Shown one piece after another: positions 1 to 5,001 of a stretch of 5,001 nt of DNA (position 1 is its first letter; the number at the start of each line of letters is the position of its first letter). The position numbers were made by a program, and so were the translations under genes. The notes under the pieces were generated by a model, which was given only the letters and a program-made list of their open reading frames with translations, did no database searches and was not told where the DNA came from. Origin of the DNA: Nitrospirales bacterium. GTDB taxonomy: Bacteria; Nitrospirota; Nitrospiria; Nitrospirales; UBA8639. The stretch is from the NCBI GenBank assembly GCA_013817135.1, contig JACDDF010000236.1:1-5001 (forward strand), read 5' to 3'.

Positions 1-112
1 GCTAAACCTACCGAACAAACCTAATCAGATGAGGCCCTTGTTCTTGGTCGTGTGTGGCCAGCCATTATGTGATCAATCCAGACCATTGTGAGCTCCGACT
101 AAAACACTTTAA

Positions 113-131
113 CCCTCCCATTTTGGGAGGG
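113..131. repeat. Perfect 8-bp hairpin with 3-nt loop
   Basis: CCCTCCCA (113-120) pairs perfectly with TGGGAGGG (124-131) around a TTT loop. This is a compact, GC-rich stem of the size seen in intrinsic terminators. On the + strand it is followed by ACCCGC, with no T-run. Read on the - strand it is followed by TTAAAGTGTTTTAG, which is moderately T-rich. If it is a terminator it therefore suits leftward transcription better, but no leftward gene is visible to its right. It may instead be an RNA stem in a leader, or an operator. Confidence 0.5.
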
Positions 132-283
132 ACCCGCATAGCTGGGGTTCAGGTGGCTGTTTTCCTCTGGCCAAAGGTGGGGCTGAAGCCTCTCCAGCCT
201 AGCGCAGTTGAAGATTTGTGATAAAGACAATGCCTCAATGCGGTTTCAATGGTTTCTCAAGTCCTGCTTTTATTCAGCCTTTC

Positions 284-320
284 CCTTGCTAGGCAAAAAA
301 ATCCCGGTTTGCCAGCAAGG
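284..320. repeat. Long inverted repeat, 13 bp with one bulge
   Basis: The left arm at 284-297 (CCTTGCTAGGCAAA) pairs with the right arm at 308-320 (TTTGCCAGCAAGG). All 13 pairs are Watson-Crick, with one bulged A at 291, and the loop is 10 nt (298-307). It lies about 130 to 200 nt before the E1 alpha start. No T-run follows directly on either strand, so a simple intrinsic terminator is unlikely. A structured 5' leader, a protein binding site or a degenerate repeat element are alternatives. A GGAATTCC palindrome (319-326) overlaps the right arm. Confidence 0.55.
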
Positions 321-516
321 AATTCCTAGTCGGTGAAATTTTTTCGAGTGATGTGGAAATCGGCTTCATTGTGACCTGAAATCTTGCCGTTTGATCTTGA
401 ACTGCATGGCATAAAACTTGAACTTCTTCACTCGTTGAGAGGGAGTGATGGGTTTCAGGGTCTTTGGTGCACGTCCTGAAACCGCTAATCGAGGCAGAGG
501 GATAATCGCTATAAAT

Positions 517-1446
517 ATGAAATATTCTCAACAATTTTCTGAACTCTTCTTTCAGGCACTTCGTATTCGCCTGGTGGAAGAACGGATCATCGACTTATAT
601 CCTAGCGATGGTATTCAAAGTCCGGTTCATTTATCGATTGGACAGGAGGCCGTCGCCGTAGGGGCATGTCGGGATCTGAGAAAAACAGATCTGGTCTTTT
701 GTACATACCGTAGCCATGCCTTTTATCTGGCTAAAGGGGGAAATCTAGCGGAAATGTTTGCCGAGCTGTATGGCAAAGTTACCGGGTGTGCTCGAGGAAA
801 AGCGGGCTCCATGCATTTAGCGGCTCCCGATGTAGGGTTGATGGGGACCTCGGCGGTGGTGGCCAGTACGATCCCACATGCCGTGGGAGCGGCCCTGGCG
901 GCGAAACGCCTGGGTCACGATCAAGTGGTGGTTGGTGTGTTTGGTGACGGGGCCACGGAAGAAGGCGTTTATCACGAATCGTTAAATTTCGCGGTCCTTC
1001 ACCGCTTGCCGGTAGTGTTTTTGTGTGAGAACAACGGATTAGCCGTGCATTCCTCACAAAAAGCCAGACAGGGGTATGACCTTCTTGAACATGCACGATC
1101 ATACGGCCTTCCTGTGCATCATTTGGCCGAGGGATATGATTTGGTGAAAGTGGCGGACACGATGTCAGATATCGTTCGACAAGTTCGTTCAACACGAGAA
1201 CCGGTCTTTGTGGAGATTCGGACCTATCGGTACAAAGAACATGTCGGGCCAGGCGAAGACTTCATGTGTGGCTACCGCCAACCGGAGGAATGGTTGGCTT
1301 GGAAACGACAGGATCCTCTGGAACAGTATAGTGACCTGGCCGAAACGATGCGACCCGCCATTATGAAAGAAATCGAGGAAGCGGTACATTTTGCCATGAG
1401 CAGCCCATTTCCGGCAGAGGAGGAATTACTTCGTGATGTCGTGTAA
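517..1446 (+). CDS. ThDP-dependent dehydrogenase E1 component, alpha subunit (pyruvate/acetoin dehydrogenase type)
   Basis: Encodes the alpha chain of a heterotetrameric E1 enzyme, which binds ThDP and decarboxylates a 2-oxo acid or cleaves a ketone such as acetoin. Numbering from the ATG at 517 (309 aa): GQEA at 42-45, R65-S-H67, GKAGSMH at 94-100, and the ThDP motif GDG (143-145) followed after 26 residues by NN (172-173). These are hallmarks of the E1_dh family. The usual H-S phosphate loop is replaced by YRYKEHVGPGED (237-248). The conserved His is kept (H242) but the Ser is lost. The next gene overlaps its end by 14 nt and encodes the partner beta subunit. Start choice: 517 matches where the family begins and gives a normal N-terminus. 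The frame is open upstream to ATG 448 (GTG 445), where a purine run at 437-444 is a closer Shine-Dalgarno, but the 23 or so extra residues look non-family. The E1 family call is firm. The substrate is unknown, and no E2/E3 gene is visible downstream. Confidence 0.93.
   Translation: MKYSQQFSELFFQALRIRLVEERIIDLYPSDGIQSPVHLSIGQEAVAVGACRDLRKTDLVFCTYRSHAFYLAKGGNLAEMFAELYGKVTGCARGKAGSMHLAAPDVGLMGTSAVVASTIPHAVGAALAAKRLGHDQVVVGVFGDGATEEGVYHESLNFAVLHRLPVVFLCENNGLAVHSSQKARQGYDLLEHARSYGLPVHHLAEGYDLVKVADTMSDIVRQVRSTREPVFVEIRTYRYKEHVGPGEDFMCGYRQPEEWLAWKRQDPLEQYSDLAETMRPAIMKEIEEAVHFAMSSPFPAEEELLRDVV
1416..1425 (+). promoter_or_regulatory. Strong Shine-Dalgarno that sets the E1 beta start
   Basis: AGAGGAGGAA lies inside the last codons of E1 alpha. 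Its AGGAGG core ends 9 nt before GTG 1433 and 12 nt before ATG 1436. The internal ATG at 1517, where family similarity begins, has GGAGG only 2 nt upstream, which is too close. The ribosome site therefore favours the start at 1433 or 1436 and an N-terminal extension on the beta subunit. Confidence 0.65.
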
Positions 1447-2572
1447 TACGGCCATCGCCCCTCTTGGGAATAGTGCGTCGTCGTCGGGTCTATGCGTCGA
1501 GGCGGGCACGGAGGTCATGAGTTACCGGGATGCTCTGCATTGGACCATGCGTGATGCCCTAGAACGTCATGATTCGGTCGTCATTATGGGGCAGGGCGTG
1601 GATGATCATAAAGGAATCTTTGGGTCCACCACAGGATTGGCTCAAGCGTTCGGGACGGATCGGGTGATGGATACGCCTCTAGCAGAAGAAGGTATGACCG
1701 GGATAGCCATTGGAGCCGCGTTAAATGGGCTGTATCCGATTCAGACCCATATTCGCGCGGACTTTTCCCTGTTGGCCATGAATCAGATTATTAATTTAGC
1801 CGCTAAATACAAATATATGTTCGGTGGCCGGTTTGACGTGCCCATGTTGATTCGCATGATCGTGGGGCGAAGTTGGGGACAAGGCGCGCAACATTCACAA
1901 AGCCTCCAATCTCTCTTCGCGCATATCCCCGGATTGCGGGTTGTGATGCCCTCCAGTTCGCAATCGATCCTCGATACCTATCCGGCGGTGATTGACCGCT
2001 ACCGGGGCCCCGTCATTTCCTTCGAGCACAGGTTGATGTACGACCTGCAATTTTATGTGGAACCTCAGCCCATGGGGAAGGAGATTGATCTCTTCGGTTC
2101 CCGCTTAGTTCGGCCAGGTGAGGAAGTCACCATTGTGGCCACCTCGATCATGGTGTTGGAAGCCATGCGAGCAGCAGAACACTTGGCCCGGGTCGCCGAT
2201 ATTCAATGCGAGGTGATTGATTTGCATTGCGTGTCCAATCCGGACTGGGATTTGGTCATGCACAGTGTTGAAAAAACGGGGCGGTTGGTCGTGGCGGATA
2301 CGAGTTGGCGGGAATACGGGGTGTGCGCGGAGGTGTGTCGCATAGTAGCCGAACGGAATCCCGGATGTTTGAAGGTACCGGTGGTGACGTTGGGAATGCA
2401 GCCGGCGCCCTGTCCTACCGCCAAGTGCTTGGAAGACCTGTTTTATCCTGATTTGCGACAGCTTGTAGATGTGTTGGCCACTTCCGTGACCGGGAAAAAG
2501 GGACATGGGGTGCCTTTGCCCGATACTCAATCGATGGCTGATGTGTATAAACGGTTCAAAGGCCCTTTTTAA
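1433..2572 (+). CDS. ThDP-dependent dehydrogenase E1 component, beta subunit (transketolase-like)
   Basis: Beta chain that completes the E1 active site with the upstream alpha subunit. Numbering from GTG 1433 (379 aa): residues 1-28 are a low-complexity extension, then the pyrimidine-binding transketolase domain begins at MSYRDAL (29-35). DTPLAEEG (80-87) carries the Glu expected to activate the ThDP aminopyrimidine ring (E85). GAQHSQSL (151-158) and FAHIPGL (162-168) supply the family's conserved active-site histidines H154 and H164. The C-terminal transketolase domain spans about 220-352, with VIDLHCVSNPDWD and TGRLVVADTSW. Classical E1 beta chains are about 325 residues, so this one is longer at both ends, with a tail of about 25 residues after 352. 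The GTG start overlaps the alpha gene by 14 nt, which suggests translational coupling and matched subunit output. If the start is ATG 1517 the protein is 351 aa. The family is certain, the substrate is not. Confidence 0.93.
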   Translation: MMSCNTAIAPLGNSASSSGLCVEAGTEVMSYRDALHWTMRDALERHDSVVIMGQGVDDHKGIFGSTTGLAQAFGTDRVMDTPLAEEGMTGIAIGAALNGLYPIQTHIRADFSLLAMNQIINLAAKYKYMFGGRFDVPMLIRMIVGRSWGQGAQHSQSLQSLFAHIPGLRVVMPSSSQSILDTYPAVIDRYRGPVISFEHRLMYDLQFYVEPQPMGKEIDLFGSRLVRPGEEVTIVATSIMVLEAMRAAEHLARVADIQCEVIDLHCVSNPDWDLVMHSVEKTGRLVVADTSWREYGVCAEVCRIVAERNPGCLKVPVVTLGMQPAPCPTAKCLEDLFYPDLRQLVDVLATSVTGKKGHGVPLPDTQSMADVYKRFKGPF

Positions 2573-2596
2573 GAGGGATGATCGGACCACCTCATC

Positions 2597-2603
2597 AAAG
2601 GAA
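2597..2603 (+). promoter_or_regulatory. Ribosome binding site of the 4,6-dehydratase
   Basis: AAAGGAA lies 6 nt before ATG 2610. The same frame is open upstream to an ATG at 2505 inside E1 beta, but that extension has no family resemblance. This site and the nucleotide-binding motif straight after MKVLITG fix the start at 2610. Confidence 0.7.
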
Positions 2604-2609
2604 CGCGAC

Positions 2610-3587
2610 ATGAAAGTGTTGATTACCGGAATTTCAGGAATGGTGGGCAGTCATTTAGCGGAGTATATCCTTGCGGATCATCCGGACGTGGACCTTCACG
2701 GGTTAATTCGATGGCGAACCCCTCTAGATAATCTTATCGCCATCAAAGATCGCATGACCCTGCATTATGGCGATCTCCGGGATTTGAATTCACTCATTGT
2801 CGTGATCAAAAAAGTGCAACCGGATTGGATCTTTCATTTGGCGGCACAATCCTTTGTCACCACAAGTTTTGATGCACCGGCCGATACGCTCTCGACCAAT
2901 GTGATCGGTACAACCAATTTGCTGGATGCGCTCCGCGTTACTGGAGTTGATGCCAAGGTCCATGTCTGCAGTTCCTCTGAAGTGTACGGGCAAGTGTTGG
3001 AAGATGAAGTTCCTATCACAGAGGCTAATCCCTTTCGTCCGGCTAGCCCTTATGCGGTGTCCAAAGTCGGGGAAGACATGATTGCGTTTCAATACTTTCT
3101 GTCTTATGGCATTCGAACTGTGCGTACCAGGATGTTTACCCATACCGGTCCCCGGCGGGGCGATGTGTTTGCAGAAAGTGCCTATGCCAAGCAAATAGTC
3201 GAGGTGGAGTATGGGCTTCGGAAAAATCCGATCCGGGTCGGGAATTTGGACAGTATTCGGACATTCGCAGATGTTCGCGATGCCGTGCGAGCTTACTGGG
3301 TGCTGATGGAAAAGTGTCCGGCAGGGGAAGTCTACAATATCGGAGGTAACCGTACGATGACACTGCGGGACATGCTCGAAATTCTCAAAGGCATGGCCAC
3401 CTGTCGAATCGAGCATGTGGTGGATCCCGCGTTATTGCGGCCTTCGGATGTCACCCTGCAGATTCCCGATACGTCAAAGTTCAAAGCGGCTACCGGATGG
3501 GAACCACGCATCGCCTTTGAAGAAACATTAAAAAATATTCTGGACTTTTATCGGAGGCGTTACCACAAGAGGAGCAAGGCTGCGTGA
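2610..3587 (+). CDS. NDP-sugar dehydratase/epimerase, GDP-mannose 4,6-dehydratase family
   Basis: Extended short-chain dehydrogenase (325 aa) with an N-terminal NAD(P) Rossmann fold. GISGMVG (7-13) is the glycine-rich loop, LHYGDLRD (51-58) the adenine-contact segment and HLAAQSFV (76-83) a GDP-mannose dehydratase signature. The active site shows SSSEVYG (121-127) and Y148-x3-K152. Glu124 in the SSE triad (GMD enzymes have TSE) favours 4,6-dehydratase chemistry over simple 4-reduction. VGNLDSIRTFADVRD (210-224) and LLRPSDV (275-281) are the nucleotide-sugar binding parts shared by GDP-mannose dehydratases and GDP-4-keto-6-deoxymannose reductases. Expected reaction: a GDP-hexose or GDP-heptose to its 4-keto-6-deoxy form, in the cytoplasm. 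The HddA-like kinase next door makes a GDP-manno-heptose substrate (DmhA-like role) plausible. At 325 aa it is shorter than typical GMD (about 345-370), so a reductase (RMD-like) or an epimerase remains possible. It follows E1 beta by 37 nt and overlaps the kinase by 4 nt. Confidence 0.88.
   Translation: MKVLITGISGMVGSHLAEYILADHPDVDLHGLIRWRTPLDNLIAIKDRMTLHYGDLRDLNSLIVVIKKVQPDWIFHLAAQSFVTTSFDAPADTLSTNVIGTTNLLDALRVTGVDAKVHVCSSSEVYGQVLEDEVPITEANPFRPASPYAVSKVGEDMIAFQYFLSYGIRTVRTRMFTHTGPRRGDVFAESAYAKQIVEVEYGLRKNPIRVGNLDSIRTFADVRDAVRAYWVLMEKCPAGEVYNIGGNRTMTLRDMLEILKGMATCRIEHVVDPALLRPSDVTLQIPDTSKFKAATGWEPRIAFEETLKNILDFYRRRYHKRSKAA
3568..3574 (+). promoter_or_regulatory. Ribosome binding site supporting the kinase GTG start
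   Basis: AGAGGAG ends 9 nt before GTG 3584. The family's conserved N-terminus (ISRTPYRLSFFGGGTDY) begins within three residues of this GTG and no in-frame ATG lies near, so the GTG start is well supported. The start codon and the upstream stop share GTGA, typical of coupled translation. Confidence 0.7.
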
Positions 3588-4726
3588 TTATCTCTCGAAC
3601 CCCCTATCGATTATCGTTTTTCGGAGGAGGCACGGACTATCCTCAATGGTATCTTCGGGAAGAGGGTGCGGTTCTTTCAACCACCATTGACAAGTATTGT
3701 TATGTGAGTTGTCGGTACCTTCCTCCATTTTTCAATATCAAACATCGGATTGTCTGGTCTCATATTGAAACGGTATCGACTATTGGAGAGATTCTCCATC
3801 CTGCCGTTCGAGAAGGCCTCCGGTTTTTAGGTTTTGATGATTCTCAGGGAGTGGAAATTCAGCATCAAGGTGATTTACCCGCCAGATCGGGCATTGGGTC
3901 CAGCTCTTCCTTTTCGGTTGGCCTGGTGAAAGCACTCACCGGGTTGAAGGGGGAGATGTTGGGAAAAATGGACCTGGCCCGCAAGGCATTCAGGTTGGAG
4001 CAAGATATCTTAAAGGAAACGGTTGGCTCCCAAGATCAAGTGGCCGCCGCATTTGGCGGGTTTAATGTGATTCGATTCTTAAGAGACGGGCAGATTCAAG
4101 TTGAACCTCTTACCCTGCCATTAGGGCGATTGGCCGAACTTGAACAAAATCTGGTCCTGCTTTATACCGGCACGAGTCGCTTAGGTTCTGACATCGCTAA
4201 AAATGTTACCAAAAACATTCCTCTCCGGTCTGCAGAGCTGAAAAATATGCGAGCGATGGTGGATAAAGGTCTGGATATTTTGAGTGGAACTGGTTCCCTG
4301 GAGGAGTTTGGGAAGTTGCTCCATAAAAGCTGGATGTTGAAACGCTCCCTTTCCGAGGATATTTCCAATTCCACGATTGATGAAATTTATCAAAAAGCGC
4401 TAGACCACGGGGCTACTGGTGGAAAGCTGTCTGGGGCTGGAGGCAGTGGGTTTATGTTGTTTTATGTTCCGATTTCCAAGCAGGCACATTTTCTTTCAGC
4501 AATGAATCCCTATGTTTGCGTGCCGTTTTCATTCTCCCAATCAGGAAGTAGCATAATTTATTATGACGGAGCTGATAGACGGGTATCCGGTGAAGGTCCA
4601 TCTGAGGTGGAAAGGAACAATAAGGATGCGGAGGTGGATCATAACGGATTGGAACGAAGACGGCCTCCCTCTCTCAAGACTCCTAAAAAATCCAAGGAGA
4701 AAATTCTTGTTGGGCATCGAGCTTGA
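3584..4726 (+). CDS. hddA: GHMP-family sugar kinase, D-glycero-D-manno-heptose-7-phosphate 1-kinase (HddA) type
   Basis: ATP-dependent small-molecule kinase, 380 aa. All three GHMP motifs are present: RTPYRLSFFGGGTDYP (5-20), the ATP loop PARSGIGSSSSFSV (99-112), and GGKLSGAGGSGF (279-290). GSQDQVAAAFGGF (148-160) carries the likely catalytic Asp151. The GGGTDYP form of motif 1 and the QDQ segment are typical of the HddA / fucokinase-like branch. HddA adds the anomeric phosphate to D-glycero-D-manno-heptose 7-phosphate before GDP activation. The specificity here is inferred from family and from the GMD-like neighbour, so L-fucose or another sugar could be the substrate. The symbol marks family membership only. 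No GmhA isomerase, GmhB phosphatase or HddC nucleotidyltransferase is in the window. The domain should end near GSSIIYYD (321-328). About 52 further residues, rich in Arg, Lys, Glu and Asp, form an unusual tail that overlaps another open frame. Confidence 0.88.
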   Translation: MIISRTPYRLSFFGGGTDYPQWYLREEGAVLSTTIDKYCYVSCRYLPPFFNIKHRIVWSHIETVSTIGEILHPAVREGLRFLGFDDSQGVEIQHQGDLPARSGIGSSSSFSVGLVKALTGLKGEMLGKMDLARKAFRLEQDILKETVGSQDQVAAAFGGFNVIRFLRDGQIQVEPLTLPLGRLAELEQNLVLLYTGTSRLGSDIAKNVTKNIPLRSAELKNMRAMVDKGLDILSGTGSLEEFGKLLHKSWMLKRSLSEDISNSTIDEIYQKALDHGATGGKLSGAGGSGFMLFYVPISKQAHFLSAMNPYVCVPFSFSQSGSSIIYYDGADRRVSGEGPSEVERNNKDAEVDHNGLERRRPPSLKTPKKSKEKILVGHRA

Positions 4727-4768
4727 GAGCGTGACCCAATGCAATTTCTGAGTTCGGGTCCATCACGA

Positions 4769-5001
4769 ATGGGTATGACCAAGGAGGTTTTTGAGTGTCC
4801 GTGGTTTCGGGTACACGAAGAAACGTGGGATGAGCTTTCTGACTTGGACCGACGACCCTTTTACCGCATTGAGAGCTCAGATGGCGTCTTAGTGTTAGCC
4901 ATCACAAGAAACGAAGAATTTATTCTTGTTCGTCAATTTCGACCTGCCTTACGAAGGAGCACCATAGAATTTCCTGCCGGGAGTATTGAAGAAGGTGAAA
5001 C
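4769..5001 (+). CDS. Nudix hydrolase, ADP-ribose pyrophosphatase-like (partial, 3' end outside window)
   Basis: The frame reads MGMTKEVFECPWFRVHEETW and continues without a stop to the window end (78 complete codons). VLVLAITRNEEFILVRQFRP (40-59) matches the beta strands before the Nudix box in ADP-ribose pyrophosphatases. EFPAGSIEEGE (67-77) begins the box itself, GX5E with G71 and E77, before the sequence runs out, so the REUXEEXGU half is not visible. Likely activity: hydrolysis of ADP-ribose or another nucleoside diphosphate linked to a sugar. A nucleotide-sugar substrate would fit the neighbours but is not shown. Start: ATG 4769 or 4775 suits the family. ATG 4739 is also in frame. None has a strong Shine-Dalgarno; the AAGGAGG at 4781-4787 lies inside the gene and faces only an out-of-frame GTG. 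It lies 42 nt after the kinase stop, so it may be the last gene of the operon or an unrelated housekeeping gene. Confidence 0.82.
   Translation, partial: MGMTKEVFECPWFRVHEETWDELSDLDRRPFYRIESSDGVLVLAITRNEEFILVRQFRPALRRSTIEFPAGSIEEGE

Larger units (their letters stand above)
1..444. other. Upstream region without a recognisable gene
   Basis: No reading frame here looks like a protein. The frame open at the left edge stops by about base 91 and gives a short peptide I cannot assign, so it could at most be the tail of an upstream gene. The minus-strand frame across 289-534 runs into the E1 alpha start region and has no family resemblance, so I treat it as chance. What stands out are two inverted repeats, listed separately. 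I see no tRNA-like fold, no CRISPR repeats and no clear -35/-10 pair. The promoter of the downstream operon probably lies here or shortly beyond, but I cannot place it. Confidence 0.6.

Noticed and set aside
407..415. Extended -10-like TGGCATAAA before E1 alpha
   Set aside because: It matches only four of six core -10 bases, lacks the final T, and has no -35 at a proper distance (TTGCCG at 384-389 is 20 nt away).
407..422. Sigma-54-like element TGGCATA-N4-TTGAA
   Set aside because: The spacing is right, but the nearly invariant GC at -12 is replaced by GA and no enhancer-binding protein site is evident.
289..534. Minus-strand open frame of 81 codons in the upstream region
   Set aside because: It overlaps the E1 alpha start, has no family resemblance or clear ribosome site, and its composition looks like chance.
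2559..2571. AAAGG-C-CCTTT palindrome at the end of E1 beta as a terminator
   Set aside because: The stem is five pairs with a one-base loop and cannot fold stably, and the next gene is only 37 nt away in the same operon.
2505..2609. Upstream in-frame extension of the dehydratase from ATG 2505
   Set aside because: It lies mostly within the E1 beta end, resembles no known N-terminus, and ATG 2610 has a good ribosome site and begins the Rossmann motif correctly.
779..3416. Several minus-strand open frames of 60-208 codons inside E1 alpha, E1 beta and the dehydratase
   Set aside because: They lie wholly opposite well-supported genes with clear family motifs and show His/Pro/Ser/Arg-rich shadow composition.
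4781..4797. Perfect AAGGAGG followed 7 nt later by GTG 4795
   Set aside because: The GTG frame stops after 12 codons. The Nudix frame reads through AAGGAGG as Lys-Glu-Val, so the match is probably coincidence.

Overview
The window holds one rightward block of genes, all on the + strand. In order they are: both subunits of a thiamine-diphosphate (ThDP) dependent E1-type enzyme, an NDP-sugar (GDP-mannose type) 4,6-dehydratase, a GHMP-family sugar kinase of the heptose-7-phosphate kinase (HddA) type, and the start of a Nudix hydrolase cut by the window end. The gene set and the roughly balanced base composition suggest a Gram-negative bacterium with an LPS, O-antigen or other surface-glycan locus. 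A Nitrospirota-like host is possible but is only an impression from style, with no marker gene to settle it.

Layout. Bases 1 to about 445-516 carry no convincing gene. They hold two strong inverted repeats, a perfect 8-bp hairpin at 113-131 and a 13-bp hairpin with one bulge at 284-320. E1 alpha starts at 517 or 448 and ends at 1446. E1 beta starts at 1433, inside the end of E1 alpha, and ends at 2572. After 37 nt comes the dehydratase (2610-3587). Its TGA overlaps the GTG start of the kinase (3584-4726) as GTGA. The Nudix gene starts 42 nt after the kinase stop and runs off the end. The tight spacing and overlaps make one transcription unit likely for the first four genes.

How they may work together. 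The dehydratase and the HddA-like kinase fit synthesis of an activated deoxy-sugar, with GDP-6-deoxy-manno-heptose as the known precedent for this pair. The E1 pair is the unusual part. It has the catalytic parts of a 2-oxoacid dehydrogenase E1, yet no E2 or E3 gene lies beside it, its alpha subunit has a changed active-site loop (EHVGPGED where classical E1 enzymes have GHSMSDP-like sequence), and it sits directly upstream of the sugar genes. The inference, not proven here, is a ThDP enzyme that works on a sugar or supplies an acyl or ketol unit for a modified sugar, not a central-metabolism dehydrogenase.
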